Assembly (NCBI GenBank): GCA_910584605.1
Contig: CAJUAW010000022.1
Location: 1-28,878 of the forward strand
Direction of reading: 5' to 3'
Length of the DNA: 28,878 bases
Source: an uncultured Oscillospiraceae bacterium
Lineage (GTDB): Bacteria; Bacillota_A; Clostridia; Oscillospirales; Oscillospiraceae
Position numbers and translations under genes: made by a program. Of the stretch, positions 6,731 to 14,330 are shown in pieces; position 1 is the first letter of the stretch; every line of letters starts with the position of its first letter. The notes under the pieces were generated by a model. The model searched no databases, was not told the origin of the DNA, and saw only the letters and a list, made by a program, of their open reading frames with translations.

Positions 6731-7587
6731 CAAATTGCATTGAAATCAAAGGGCTATGCAAGTCCTATGGGGACTTCGCCCTGAACAATATCAACCTGAC
6801 TCTCCCTGGCGGCTCCATACTGGGGCTGATTGGGGAGAACGGCGCGGGCAAGACCACCACCATCAAGTGCATCCTGAACCTGATTCACCGGGACGCTGGG
6901 GAGATCACCCTGCTGGGCTATGACAACCTCCGGGAGGAGCGGCTGGCCAAGCAGGACATCGGGCTGGTGCTGGACGAGTGCTTCTTCCACGGCACCCTCC
7001 GCCCCCTGGACGTGGGAAAAATCCTGGCCCCCGCCTACCGGGAGTGGGACCAGAAGCTGTTTCGGGACTACCTGGGCAAATTCGGTCTGCCGGAAAAGAA
7101 ACTCATTAAGGAGTTCTCCCGGGGCATGAAGATGAAGCTGTCCCTGTCTGCCGCCCTGGCCCACCGCCCCAAGCTGCTCATCCTGGACGAGGCCACCGCC
7201 GGCCTGGACCCGGTGGTCCGGGACGAGATTTTAGACGAGTTTCTGGGCTTCATCCAGGATGAGGACCACGCCATCCTCATGTCCAGCCACATCACCTCCG
7301 ACCTGGAGAAGGTGGCCGACTACATCGCCTACATCCATCAGGGACAGGTGGTACTGTCCGACGCCAAGGACAACATCCTCGACTCCTACGGCCGGGTGGG
7401 CTGTACCGCCGCCCAGCTGGAGAACATCGACCCCCGGGACGTACTGCACACCCGGAAGGGGGCATTCGGCTGTGAGGCCCTGGTGGCCGACCGGGTGGCC
7501 TTCAGCCGCAAGTACCCCATGCTCCTGGTGGAGCGGACCACTCTGGAAGACATCATGCTCTTTGTGGGGAAAGGAGAAACAAAATGA
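6727..7587 (+). CDS. ABC transporter ATP-binding protein
   Basis: Nucleotide-binding subunit of an ABC-2 exporter. Within 286 residues are Walker A GENGAGKT (36-43), Walker B LLILDE (150-155) and the H-loop histidine in SSH (188). The signature loop reads SRGMK (131-135) in place of LSGGQ, a variant common in YtrB/EcsA-like exporters. The C-terminal 75 residues form an accessory domain. Its start codon overlaps the regulator's stop (ATGA) and the following permease overlaps its own stop in the same way, so regulator, ATPase and permease form a translationally coupled operon. Substrate unknown; the YtrA partner suggests envelope stress or peptide antibiotic response. Confidence 0.94.
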   Translation: MTNCIEIKGLCKSYGDFALNNINLTLPGGSILGLIGENGAGKTTTIKCILNLIHRDAGEITLLGYDNLREERLAKQDIGLVLDECFFHGTLRPLDVGKILAPAYREWDQKLFRDYLGKFGLPEKKLIKEFSRGMKMKLSLSAALAHRPKLLILDEATAGLDPVVRDEILDEFLGFIQDEDHAILMSSHITSDLEKVADYIAYIHQGQVVLSDAKDNILDSYGRVGCTAAQLENIDPRDVLHTRKGAFGCEALVADRVAFSRKYPMLLVERTTLEDIMLFVGKGETK

Positions 7588-8234
7588 CCGGATTGATTAC
7601 GAAGGACTTTCTTGTGATGCGCAAGATGCTGCGATCTTATCTGCTTATGATTGTCGTTTACATCATTCTCGCCTACCTGGACTTCTTTGACTACAGCTTT
7701 ATCATCACCTTTGTTCAGGTAGCCCTGTCCGTACTGCCTATCTCCGCCTTCGCCTACGATGAACAGTCCAAGTGGGACCGGTACGCCATGTCCCTACCCC
7801 TGGGGCGGAGCCGGGTGGTGGGGGCCCGGTATCTCTTCGTGCTGCTGCTCACCCTGTTCACCGTAGCGTTCGGGCTGGCGGGCACCGCCCTGCTGTATCT
7901 GGCCCATCAGGCGGACTTCCTTGAGATGTTTGTCATCCTGATGGTGTCCTCCGCCATCGGCCTGCTGATTCCCACCATCCTCCTGCCGCTGAGCTACAAG
8001 CTGGGGGCGGAGCGGGCCCGGCCCTATCTGTACGCCATTATTTTCATCCCTGTCATCGCCGTGGTGCTGCTGGCTAAGGCCGGGGTGCTGGATATGTCCA
8101 TGCTGAAGGGGATGGACCTCCTCGCCCCCACCGCCCTGGCGGGTGGCTCTGCCCTGCTGCCCCTGGCCGGGCTGGCCCTGCTGGGCGTCTCCTACCTCAT
8201 CTCCTGCCGCATCGCGGCGGGGAAGGAGTACTGA
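7584..8234 (+). CDS. ABC-2 type transporter permease
   Basis: The 216-residue integral membrane protein has about six hydrophobic segments (for example YLLMIVVYIILAYLDFF, FVLLLTLFTVAFGLAGTALLYL, FVILMVSSAIGLLIPTILL, LYAIIFIPVIAVVLL). A conserved-looking cytoplasmic loop DEQSKWDRYAMSLPLGRSRVVGARYL sits between segments two and three; this is the pattern of small ABC-2 permeases paired with YtrA regulators. Start ATG overlaps the ATPase stop, with GGAAAGGAGAA upstream. It would form the membrane channel with the preceding ATPase, probably as a dimer. Confidence 0.88.
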   Translation: MTGLITKDFLVMRKMLRSYLLMIVVYIILAYLDFFDYSFIITFVQVALSVLPISAFAYDEQSKWDRYAMSLPLGRSRVVGARYLFVLLLTLFTVAFGLAGTALLYLAHQADFLEMFVILMVSSAIGLLIPTILLPLSYKLGAERARPYLYAIIFIPVIAVVLLAKAGVLDMSMLKGMDLLAPTALAGGSALLPLAGLALLGVSYLISCRIAAGKEY

Positions 8235-8235
8235 G

Positions 8236-8643
8236 ATGACCGCCGCCGTCATCCTGTTCGGCGCGGGCTGTCTGTGGTCCATCGCCGGGGCGCTGTGCCG
8301 TCTGATCTGGACGGCCAGCCTCTGGAGGAAGCTGCTGGCGCTGGCCACGCTGGCGCTGGCCGCCTTCCTGGCCCACAAGCCCCGGAGCGGAGACCCCTCC
8401 CAGGGACAGAAATGCCAAAAAACTCCCTTGCATTCCCGCCTCTCTTGTGATAAAATAACAACAAAGGAGTGTGAGTGCTATGCGTTTGAAGGATATGACC
8501 ACAAAGGAAGCCATCCGCCAGCTTCAGGACATGAAGCAATACTGCACCGCCAAATCCATTCCCGCCCTGGACTACGCCATCAAGGCTCTCAAGGAGAAGG
8601 AAGCCGCGGAGGAGGCGACATAAATCAAGGCCCCCGGCTTTAG
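8236..8643 (+). CDS. Doubtful small membrane ORF after the ABC permease
   Basis: An ATG one base after the permease stop has a good ribosome site (AAGGAGT) and opens 135 codons. Residues 1-50 (MTAAVILFGAGCLWSIAG onward) look like one or two membrane segments with GC-rich third positions like the genes around it. From about residue 55 on, the frame loses that codon pattern and runs over a consensus promoter and a separate 47-codon gene. The likely truth is a small membrane subunit of about 50-60 residues whose stop was lost by frameshift or point change, or an untranslated tail. No family recognised. Confidence 0.4.
   Translation: MTAAVILFGAGCLWSIAGALCRLIWTASLWRKLLALATLALAAFLAHKPRSGDPSQGQKCQKTPLHSRLSCDKITTKECECYAFEGYDHKGSHPPASGHEAILHRQIHSRPGLRHQGSQGEGSRGGGDINQGPRL
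8428..8456 (+). promoter_or_regulatory. Promoter of the 47-residue ORF
   Basis: -35 TTGCAT (8428-8433) and -10 TAAAAT (8451-8456) with a 17-base spacer, about 24 bases before the start codon. Confidence 0.7.
8480..8623 (+). CDS. Small acidic/basic helical protein, 47 residues
   Basis: ATG at 8480 follows AAAGGAGTG by seven bases and has its own promoter; a strong hairpin follows the stop. The product starts MRLKDMTTKEAIRQLQDMKQ and ends in a charged helix (YAIKALKEKEAAEEAT). The pattern T-x-E-A-I-x-x-L ... C-T-x-K-x-x-x-A-L-D-x-A-I-x-A-L resembles small uncharacterised proteins common in Clostridia and their mobile elements, but I cannot name a family or a function. It overlaps the doubtful 8236 ORF in another frame; this one has the better start and stop signals. 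Confidence 0.65.
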   Translation: MRLKDMTTKEAIRQLQDMKQYCTAKSIPALDYAIKALKEKEAAEEAT

Positions 8644-8654
8644 CCGGGGGCCTT
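8627..8654. terminator. Bidirectional hairpin between 47-residue ORF and Nudix gene
   Basis: Twelve-base perfect stem AAGGCCCCCGGC (8627-8638) with GCCGGGGGCCTT (8643-8654), four-base loop. It separates convergent genes; the Nudix stop codon lies in its loop. T-runs are short on both sides. Confidence 0.75.
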
Positions 8655-9260
8655 GCATATCCGCACCAGATTTCGTGTGATCCGTCCTGTGAGGCCCCAG
8701 ATGGCCCGCCCCTGCCAAGGGTAGACGGGGACATTCTCGCTCCCCTTCTGCCACTGGTAGTCCCGCGGGATGCCGATGAGCTCATAGGGAAACTGCTCCG
8801 CCGGGGTGGGGATCAGGTCGTAGGTGTACTCGATGGGGTCCGTCTTCAGCAGGTGGGACAGGGGGACAAAAAACACCTCTCCCACCTCGGCGGGGCTGGG
8901 AACCATCCGGGCCAGCGCCCCGCTGTCCACCACCCCCAGCACGGGCCACATGAGGAAGTTGGCCCGGTGGGCGATGAAGTCCAGCCGTCCCAGCAGCTTC
9001 ACCGCCCCGGAGGGGATGGCCAGCTCCTCCCAGGTCTCCCGCAGGGCGCACACCTCCGGAGTCTCCCCCGGCTCCATCCGCCCGCCGGGAAAGCAGACCT
9101 CCCCCGGCTGACGGCGCAGGGTCTTGGCCCGGACCTCATAGAGCAGGCACAGCTCCCCCTCCCGCTCCACCAGGGGGACCAGCACCGCATAGGACTGGCG
9201 GGAATCCATCAGGCCGGGGGCACGGCCCCGCAGCAGAACTTCCAGTTGCTCCAGCTCCAT
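8640..9260 (-). CDS. Nudix hydrolase, CoA pyrophosphatase-like
   Basis: Hydrolyses nucleoside diphosphate derivatives, probably coenzyme A or a related dinucleotide. The 206-residue protein has a complete Nudix box (G60-x5-E66-x7-R74-E75-x2-E78-E79) preceded by RRQPGEVCFPGGR, the extended motif of the NudL/YeaB CoA pyrophosphatase group. The start at 9260 (MELEQLEVLL) was chosen because the upstream frame would run through the preceding membrane-protein gene. That gene's stop lies six bases upstream, so this is the last gene of the argS operon. Confidence 0.9.
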   Translation of the reverse strand: MELEQLEVLLRGRAPGLMDSRQSYAVLVPLVEREGELCLLYEVRAKTLRRQPGEVCFPGGRMEPGETPEVCALRETWEELAIPSGAVKLLGRLDFIAHRANFLMWPVLGVVDSGALARMVPSPAEVGEVFFVPLSHLLKTDPIEYTYDLIPTPAEQFPYELIGIPRDYQWQKGSENVPVYPWQGRAIWGLTGRITRNLVRICKAPG

Positions 9261-9265
9261 AGCGG

Positions 9266-9589
9266 TCACAACGCCCCCAGATTGGCGAACAGCATCATTA
9301 GCGTCAGCCCCAGACTGATGATATACCCGGTCAGATAGACCAGCTCCCGGGGCTTTCTCCAAAACAGCAGGATGAACACCCCCATCATCCCCCCGTGCAT
9401 GGCGATCATCTGCCACTTAGGGCGGAAGATGACCCCCTCAAGGTCCGGGTCGATGCTGACCATCTGGGGCAGCAGGCCCCAGCCTGTCAGGAGGCACAGT
9501 CCCCCCAGGACCAGCAGGATATACACCGTCATGTTCCGGTTCCGCTCCAGGGCGTCCTTCCAGCGTTGGAAGCGTTCCCGCCGCGCCAT
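9266..9589 (-). CDS. Small three-helix membrane protein
   Basis: The 107-residue protein has a basic N-terminus (MARRERFQRWKDALERNRN) and three hydrophobic stretches: YILLVLGGLCLLTGWGLL, MIAMHGGMMGVFILLFW and LVYLTGYIISLGLTLMMLFA. No family recognised. ATG at 9589 is four bases after the argS stop, with GAAGGGAGA upstream. Its place between argS and the Nudix gene says only that it is co-transcribed. Confidence 0.8.
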   Translation of the reverse strand: MARRERFQRWKDALERNRNMTVYILLVLGGLCLLTGWGLLPQMVSIDPDLEGVIFRPKWQMIAMHGGMMGVFILLFWRKPRELVYLTGYIISLGLTLMMLFANLGAL

Positions 9590-9593
9590 GGGC

Positions 9594-11375
9594 TCAGTCT
9601 CCCTTCTTCGGGTTGGCCGACCACCGGGGGGCGGTGACCCCCAGCAGGTTCAGGCCGTTGGCCAGCACGGCCCGGACGCTGTCGGCCAGCTTCAGCCGGG
9701 CGGACCGCACCGCCGGCTCCGCCCCCATCAGGCGGCACTCGTCCTCGTTGTAGAAGCGGTGGAAGGCCTCGGCCAGGGCGGTTAGATAGCGGTTGATCCG
9801 GCTGGGGTCGTAGTCCCGGGCGGCCAGATACAGCTCCTCGGGGTACTGGGCCAGGGCCTTGAGCAGCGCCAGCTCCTTCTCGTGGGTCAGCAGGGTCATA
9901 TCCACCTCAGCGGCGGCGGGGACCACCGCCCCCTCGTCCTCCGCCATACGGGTGATCAGCGAGCAGATGCGCCCATGAGCGTACTGGACCAGGTAGACCG
10001 GGTTCTCGCTGTCCTGGCGGACAGCCAGATCCAGGTCGAAGTCCAGGGGGCTGGAGGGAGTCCGGTTGTTAAAGTAGTACCGGGCTGCATCCACGCTGAT
10101 TTCGTCCAGCAGGTCGTGGAGGGCGATGGCCTTGCCCGTCCGCTTGGACATGCGCACCGGCTTGCCGTCCTGGAGCAGGTTGACCAGCTGCATCAGCACG
10201 ATGACCAGCCGGTGGGAGCCGTCCAGGCCCAGCCCGTCCAGGGCGGCCTGGAGCCTGGCCACATGGCCGTGGTGGTCGGCCCCCCAGATGTTGATGGCCA
10301 GATCGAATTTCCGCTCCTCCAGCTTGTTGCGGTGGTAGGCGATGTCGGCGGCGAAGTAGGTGTAAAAGCCGTTGGCCCGGCGGAGGACGTCGTCCTTCAA
10401 ATCCAGCTTGTCCACCTGCTCCTGGGTCTTACCCTCGGCCAGGTATTTTTTCTTGAGCAGCTCGGTGGTATTCAGCCACAGAGCCCCGTCCTTCTCATAG
10501 GTCCAGCCCTTATCCGTCAGCAGCTGAACGGTACCGGCTACTGCGCCGCTGTTGTGGAGGGAGGACTCCAGGAACCACTGGTCGTACTCGATGCCGTACT
10601 TGTTCAGGTCCTCCTTCATCTTGGGGATGTTCCGTTCCAGGCCAAACTGAGCCATTGCGAACAGCGCGTCCTCCTCCGGCTCATTTTTATAGTCGGAGCC
10701 GCTCGCCTCATAGAAGGCCTGGGCCAGCTCCTTAATGTCCTCCCCCTGGTAGCCGTCCTCGGGGAAGGGGACCGCGTCCTCTCCCAGCACGATCTGCATG
10801 TACCGGGCGTAGATGGACCGAGCGAACTTGTCGATCTGGTTGCCCGCGTCGTTGACGTAGAACTCCCGCCACACGTTCCAGCCGTTCCGGGCCAGGACGT
10901 TGGCCAAGGTATCCCCCAGCACGCCGCCGCGGGCGTTGCCCATATGCATGGGGCCGGTGGGGTTGGCGGAGACGAACTCCACCATCACCCTTTTGCCCGC
11001 GCCCCTGTCGCCGGAACCGTAGTCAGGGCCTTCCTCCTCAATGGCGCGCAGCACCTCGCCGTACCACTTAGGGCCCAAGGTGAAGTTGAGAAAGCCGGGA
11101 CCGGCGATCTCTGCCTTTTGGAAGTAGCTGCCCTCCAGCTCCAGGTGATCCACGATGGCCTGGGCGATGGCCCGGGGAGCCATATGCAGTTCCCTGGCCC
11201 CTGCCATGGCAAAGTTGGAGGCATAGTCCCCATGGGACGTATCCCTGGGGATCTCAATGGTGACCGTTACCATCTCCCCCCCGGCGGGCAGAACCCCCGC
11301 CGCGAAGGCCTTCTCATAGGCCGCCCAGGTCAGGGCGGCCACCTGGTCCATGGCGGACTGGATCATGTTACTCAT
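9594..11375 (-). CDS. argS: Arginyl-tRNA synthetase
   Basis: Charges tRNA-Arg (class I synthetase). The 593-residue protein has the N-terminal additional domain (about 1-110), the class I signature as MHMGNARG (H144-N147), EFYVNDAGNQ, IWGADHHGH, the KMSKS loop as RMSKR (408-412), and a C-terminal DALR anticodon-binding domain. The ATG at 11375 follows GTGAGGTG; a GTG three codons earlier overlaps that binding site and is less likely. Second gene of the operon after the DUF1934 gene, which ends about 16 bases upstream. Confidence 0.97.
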   Translation of the reverse strand: MSNMIQSAMDQVAALTWAAYEKAFAAGVLPAGGEMVTVTIEIPRDTSHGDYASNFAMAGARELHMAPRAIAQAIVDHLELEGSYFQKAEIAGPGFLNFTLGPKWYGEVLRAIEEEGPDYGSGDRGAGKRVMVEFVSANPTGPMHMGNARGGVLGDTLANVLARNGWNVWREFYVNDAGNQIDKFARSIYARYMQIVLGEDAVPFPEDGYQGEDIKELAQAFYEASGSDYKNEPEEDALFAMAQFGLERNIPKMKEDLNKYGIEYDQWFLESSLHNSGAVAGTVQLLTDKGWTYEKDGALWLNTTELLKKKYLAEGKTQEQVDKLDLKDDVLRRANGFYTYFAADIAYHRNKLEERKFDLAINIWGADHHGHVARLQAALDGLGLDGSHRLVIVLMQLVNLLQDGKPVRMSKRTGKAIALHDLLDEISVDAARYYFNNRTPSSPLDFDLDLAVRQDSENPVYLVQYAHGRICSLITRMAEDEGAVVPAAAEVDMTLLTHEKELALLKALAQYPEELYLAARDYDPSRINRYLTALAEAFHRFYNEDECRLMGAEPAVRSARLKLADSVRAVLANGLNLLGVTAPRWSANPKKGD

Positions 11376-11390
11376 CGTTCGCACCTCACA

Positions 11391-11840
11391 TTATTGTTTC
11401 AAGCTGCCCAGGCCGCCCTCCGCCTCCTTCACGTTGATGCGGAACACATTGCGGCCGGCTATGGCGTGGTCCACCTCCACCGAGTAGTCCACTTCGATAT
11501 CGCCCCCCTGGTCGGTCAGCTCGGCCAGCAGATGACGGGTATTCACCCCGATGGTCATTGCGCCATATGGTGTATTGTACATGGAGAGATGCCGGCGGCC
11601 CTCCTGGAACACCAGCTGGGAGTTGAACTCCCCCATCCGCATCAGGGTAACCTGCTCTCCATCCACCTGGATGGTGGTGAGGGTGCCCTCCAGCCCGGTG
11701 AGCTCGCTCTCCTGGTAGGACAGGGTGTAGCTCCCTCCCTCCCGGACCAGGCGGCCCTCGGTGACCAGCTCGATGACGTCGGGGGGCGCGCCCTCGTATT
11801 TCTGCATCCCCTTGATGGAGATGACCACTTCCTTTTCCAT
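11391..11840 (-). CDS. DUF1934 beta-barrel protein, YwiB-like
   Basis: The 149-residue product (MEKEVVISIKGMQKYEG onward) is rich in beta strands and matches the DUF1934/YwiB family, calycin-like barrels found next to argS in many Firmicutes; the molecular role is unknown. The adjacency to argS repeats that conserved order. Start at 11840 has GGAGGT nine bases upstream. No signal peptide or membrane segment. Regulated by the consensus promoter at 11908-11936. Confidence 0.9.
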   Translation of the reverse strand: MEKEVVISIKGMQKYEGAPPDVIELVTEGRLVREGGSYTLSYQESELTGLEGTLTTIQVDGEQVTLMRMGEFNSQLVFQEGRRHLSMYNTPYGAMTIGVNTRHLLAELTDQGGDIEVDYSVEVDHAIAGRNVFRINVKEAEGGLGSLKQ

Positions 11841-11907
11841 GCTGGGGGGACCTCCAATGCCTGTCAGGATCCGGTCCGGCGGGAAATCCGCCGGGTCAGT
11901 CTGAGGT

Positions 11908-11936
11908 ATTATACACACTTTGGCCCCCTATGTAAA
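11908..11936 (-). promoter_or_regulatory. Promoter of the DUF1934-argS operon
   Basis: -35 TTTACA (11931-11936) and -10 TATAAT (11908-11913), 17-base spacer, about 70 bases upstream of the DUF1934 start. Confidence 0.85.
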
Positions 11937-11999
11937 GCGGCTATTTTATTGTATGTCATTTTCACTGAAAAAACAAGGGATTTTACCTGCTTTCTCCAT

Positions 12000-12027
12000 T
12001 TGACAAATTGGAAATGGAGGCTATAAT
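12000..12027 (+). promoter_or_regulatory. Promoter of the 137-residue gene
   Basis: -35 TTGACA (12000-12005) and -10 TATAAT (12022-12027), 16-base spacer, both perfect hexamers. It is divergent from the argS operon promoter. Confidence 0.82.
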
Positions 12028-12066
12028 GCTATATGAACGACCTTATGCCCGGAGAGGAGGAGCCCA

Positions 12067-12480
12067 ATGAATTTGGAGCTGAACAAAAAGCAGTTTCGAC
12101 GGTTGCTGGACCTGGTGTACATCGGAAACTGGATCTTGAACTCCACCCGGGGCGACCAGCGCTTCGCCGACTACGACGAGGTGGAGAGCCTGCTCTTTGG
12201 CCGGGCCGCCTTGGAGGGCATGCCCCAGCTGGCCGAGCTGTATCAGGGGGAGATCATCCCCTCCCGAGCCTTTGTGGAGGGGGGCATCCATGAGGCCATT
12301 GTGGAGTATGAGAACAACGTGTTCTTCGACATCCTGGCCGAGGACCTGGCCCGCCGGGATATGGACGACGCTCCCATCGACGAAAGCAACTACGCCGAGC
12401 TCACCAGCCGCATCGACGCCTACATCGCCGAGTTTGAGGAGCACGGAACGGACAACATTTTGGTGAACATCGAGGACTGA
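12067..12480 (+). CDS. Unrecognised 137-residue acidic protein
   Basis: I do not recognise the family. The product is acidic, predicted mostly helical, soluble, and has no cysteine, signal peptide or membrane segment. It opens MNLELNKKQFRRLLDLVYIG and contains ADYDEVESLLFGRA, VEYENNVFFDILAEDLARRD and a Glu/Asp-rich C-terminus. GGAGAGGAGGAG precedes the ATG, the promoter is perfect in both hexamers, and a hairpin follows the stop, so it is a monocistronic and probably well-expressed gene. Third-position GC is like that of its neighbours, so there is no sign of recent transfer. Confidence 0.8.
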   Translation: MNLELNKKQFRRLLDLVYIGNWILNSTRGDQRFADYDEVESLLFGRAALEGMPQLAELYQGEIIPSRAFVEGGIHEAIVEYENNVFFDILAEDLARRDMDDAPIDESNYAELTSRIDAYIAEFEEHGTDNILVNIED

Positions 12481-12482
12481 AC

Positions 12483-12509
12483 CAAGGCCGGAGCATTGCT
12501 CCGGCCTTG
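12483..12509 (+). terminator. Hairpin after the 137-residue gene
   Basis: Twelve-base perfect stem CAAGGCCGGAGC (12483-12494) with GCTCCGGCCTTG (12498-12509), three-base loop, two bases after the stop codon; only a weak T-run follows. Confidence 0.75.
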
Positions 12510-12526
12510 TCCGTTTGACGTTGACA

Positions 12527-12628
12527 GTTGTGGCTCAGCGTGTTGTGGCTCGAACTGCACGAAGGCCAGCTTGAACTGGCGGGGCGGTTTCATAATCTTC
12601 GCAACTGCCTAACCGGGCCAAACCGCCC
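12527..12628. repeat. Structured non-coding stretch between convergent genes
   Basis: Between two convergent genes there is a direct repeat GTTGTGGCTC (12527-12536 and 12542-12551, period 15) and a long-range inverted repeat GGGCGGTTT (12582-12590) with AAACCGCCC (12620-12628). No convincing coding frame with a start signal. It may be a remnant of a mobile or dispersed element, or the 3' structure of the zinc operon mRNA. Confidence 0.4.
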
Positions 12629-12687
12629 TTTGGCGTTCCCGTTTCCCCAGCGCAGCACCGTCTTGCATGTTGTCAAGGCGGCGCTCT

Positions 12688-13530
12688 TTACTTGTTCCGC
12701 ACCAAAAAGGTCAGCGCAAACCACACCGCCAGATACAGCGTGATGGCCGCGCCGGCGGAGCCGCCCGCATAGTAGGAGGTCATCAGCCCGGCGATCCCGG
12801 CCAGGACCGCCCCCAGCAGGGAGAACAGGTGGTACTGGCCCATATTCCGGGCCGCGTTCCGGGCGGCGGCGGCGGGGAGGACCAGCAGGGAGTTGATGAC
12901 CAGCAGGCCCACCCAGGTCATGGACAGGGTGACCACCACGGCGATGGCGATGGAAAACACCGTCTCCTGCCAGAATACCCGAATTCCCCGGCTGTCGGCC
13001 AGGGCGGGGTGAACGGCGGACAGCATCAGCTGGTTGAAGGAGGCCAGCCACAGCCCCACCACCAGCAGCAAAATCAGCGCCAGCACTCCCACCTTGGCGG
13101 GCTCCACCGACAGGATATCCCCCACCAGCAGGGCGTTGAACCGGGTGAAGGAGCGTCCGTTCAGGGTGGACAGGAAGATGCCCAGCGCCACGGCGGTGGA
13201 AGAAAACACGCCGATCACCGTGTCGCTGGCCAGGGCGGAGCGGCGCTTGACCAGGTTGAACAGCAGGGCGAAGAGGATGGCGAAGATCACTGCCGCCCAG
13301 GTGGGCTCGTTGAAGCCGCAGGCGGCCCCGATGGCCATACCGGTGAAGGCGGAGTGGCCCAGGGCGTCGGAGAAGAAGGACATGCGGCTGTGGACCACCA
13401 TGGTGGACAAGAGTCCGAACAGAGGGGTGATGACCAGCACCGCCAGCAGGGCATTCTTCATAAAGAACATAGACCCCGGCTGGGCCCACTCAAAGGGCAG
13501 CAGGTCCACCAGTGCATACCAGGCACTCAT
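12688..13530 (-). CDS. znuB: Zinc-type ABC transporter permease
   Basis: Membrane channel of a metal ABC importer (ABC-3 family). The 280-residue protein has eight or nine hydrophobic segments. The motif region RMSFFSDALGHSAFTGMAIG, with the conserved family pattern of S-D-A-L-x-H-x-A, and the segment VVTLSMTWVGLLVINSLLVLPAAAARN are both present and typical of ZnuB/MntB-type permeases. The start overlaps the ATPase stop as ATGA. Last gene of the operon. The family imports zinc or manganese; the His-rich loop of the partner lipoprotein favours zinc, so the symbol is assigned by function of the set. Confidence 0.9.
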   Translation of the reverse strand: MSAWYALVDLLPFEWAQPGSMFFMKNALLAVLVITPLFGLLSTMVVHSRMSFFSDALGHSAFTGMAIGAACGFNEPTWAAVIFAILFALLFNLVKRRSALASDTVIGVFSSTAVALGIFLSTLNGRSFTRFNALLVGDILSVEPAKVGVLALILLLVVGLWLASFNQLMLSAVHPALADSRGIRVFWQETVFSIAIAVVVTLSMTWVGLLVINSLLVLPAAAARNAARNMGQYHLFSLLGAVLAGIAGLMTSYYAGGSAGAAITLYLAVWFALTFLVRNK

Positions 13531-14330
13531 TGCGCGCCCCCCTTTCCCCCCATCCTCAGATGGAACGTCTCAAAAAATTCCGTGGAGGACAGCACCTCGT
13601 CCGGCGGGCCGGACTTCAGCACCCGGCGGTTGAGGAGAATCACCTTGTCGGCAAACTGGCCCAGGGTGGCGAAGTCGTGGGTGGACAGGAAGATGGACAG
13701 GTCATACTGGGTGCGCAGCTCATCCAGCATCTCCAGCAGCTGGTGCTCCCCCTCGATGTCCACACCGGACAGAGGCTCGTCTAGAATCAGGATGTGGGGC
13801 ACCGGCTCCAGGGCCAGGGCCAGCAGCACCCGTTGGAGCTGTCCCCCCGACAGTCCGCCCATGGGCCGGTCCAGCAGGTCCTCCCCGTGGACCCGGGCCA
13901 GGCAGGCGGCCGCCCGGTCCCGGTATTGTTTGGGGATGGGCAGCCACACCGGCCATTTTGCGGTGGCGGCAGTGAAGAAGTCCAGCACCGACACCGGGTC
14001 CCCCCGGTCGAAGCTGGGGGCCTGGGGAACGTAGCCCACCAGGGGGCGCAGGCCGCTTGTGGGGCCGTCGTCCAGGCGGATGGCGGGCCCCCGGGCCGGG
14101 GAAAAGGTGATGGAGCCCTTGTAGCTCAACTGGCCCAGAATGCTGCGGAACAGGGTGGATTTCCCCGCCCCGTTTGGGCCGATGAGGGCCACGATCTCTC
14201 CGCAGTGAAGGTGAAAGGACACATCCTCCAGAATGCTGTCCCCCTGGAGCTGGACGTTCAGCCCCTCCAGCTTCAGGCAGCAGGAGTCGGCGCACCCGGC
14301 GGCCAGCTTGCCGTGTTTGATTCTTCTCAT
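13527..14330 (-). CDS. znuC: Zinc-type ABC transporter ATP-binding protein
   Basis: Energises the metal importer. The 267-residue protein has Walker A GPNGAGKST (51-59), signature LSGGQ (in MGGLSGGQLQRVLLALAL), Walker B ILILDEPLSGVD and the H-loop STHD. The N-terminus carries an unusual extension before the first strand with H6, C13, C17 and C18 (HGKLAAGCADSCC), which could bind metal. Its ATG overlaps the lipoprotein stop by four bases, and the next gene overlaps its own stop, so the three transporter genes are translationally coupled. The ribosome binding site is weak, which fits coupling. Confidence 0.93.
   Translation of the reverse strand: MRRIKHGKLAAGCADSCCLKLEGLNVQLQGDSILEDVSFHLHCGEIVALIGPNGAGKSTLFRSILGQLSYKGSITFSPARGPAIRLDDGPTSGLRPLVGYVPQAPSFDRGDPVSVLDFFTAATAKWPVWLPIPKQYRDRAAACLARVHGEDLLDRPMGGLSGGQLQRVLLALALEPVPHILILDEPLSGVDIEGEHQLLEMLDELRTQYDLSIFLSTHDFATLGQFADKVILLNRRVLKSGPPDEVLSSTEFFETFHLRMGGKGGAQ

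Noticed and set aside
9882..12026. 714-codon open frame on the plus strand opposite argS
   Set aside because: Antisense shadow of argS and the DUF1934 gene, with no recognisable domain and low-complexity composition.
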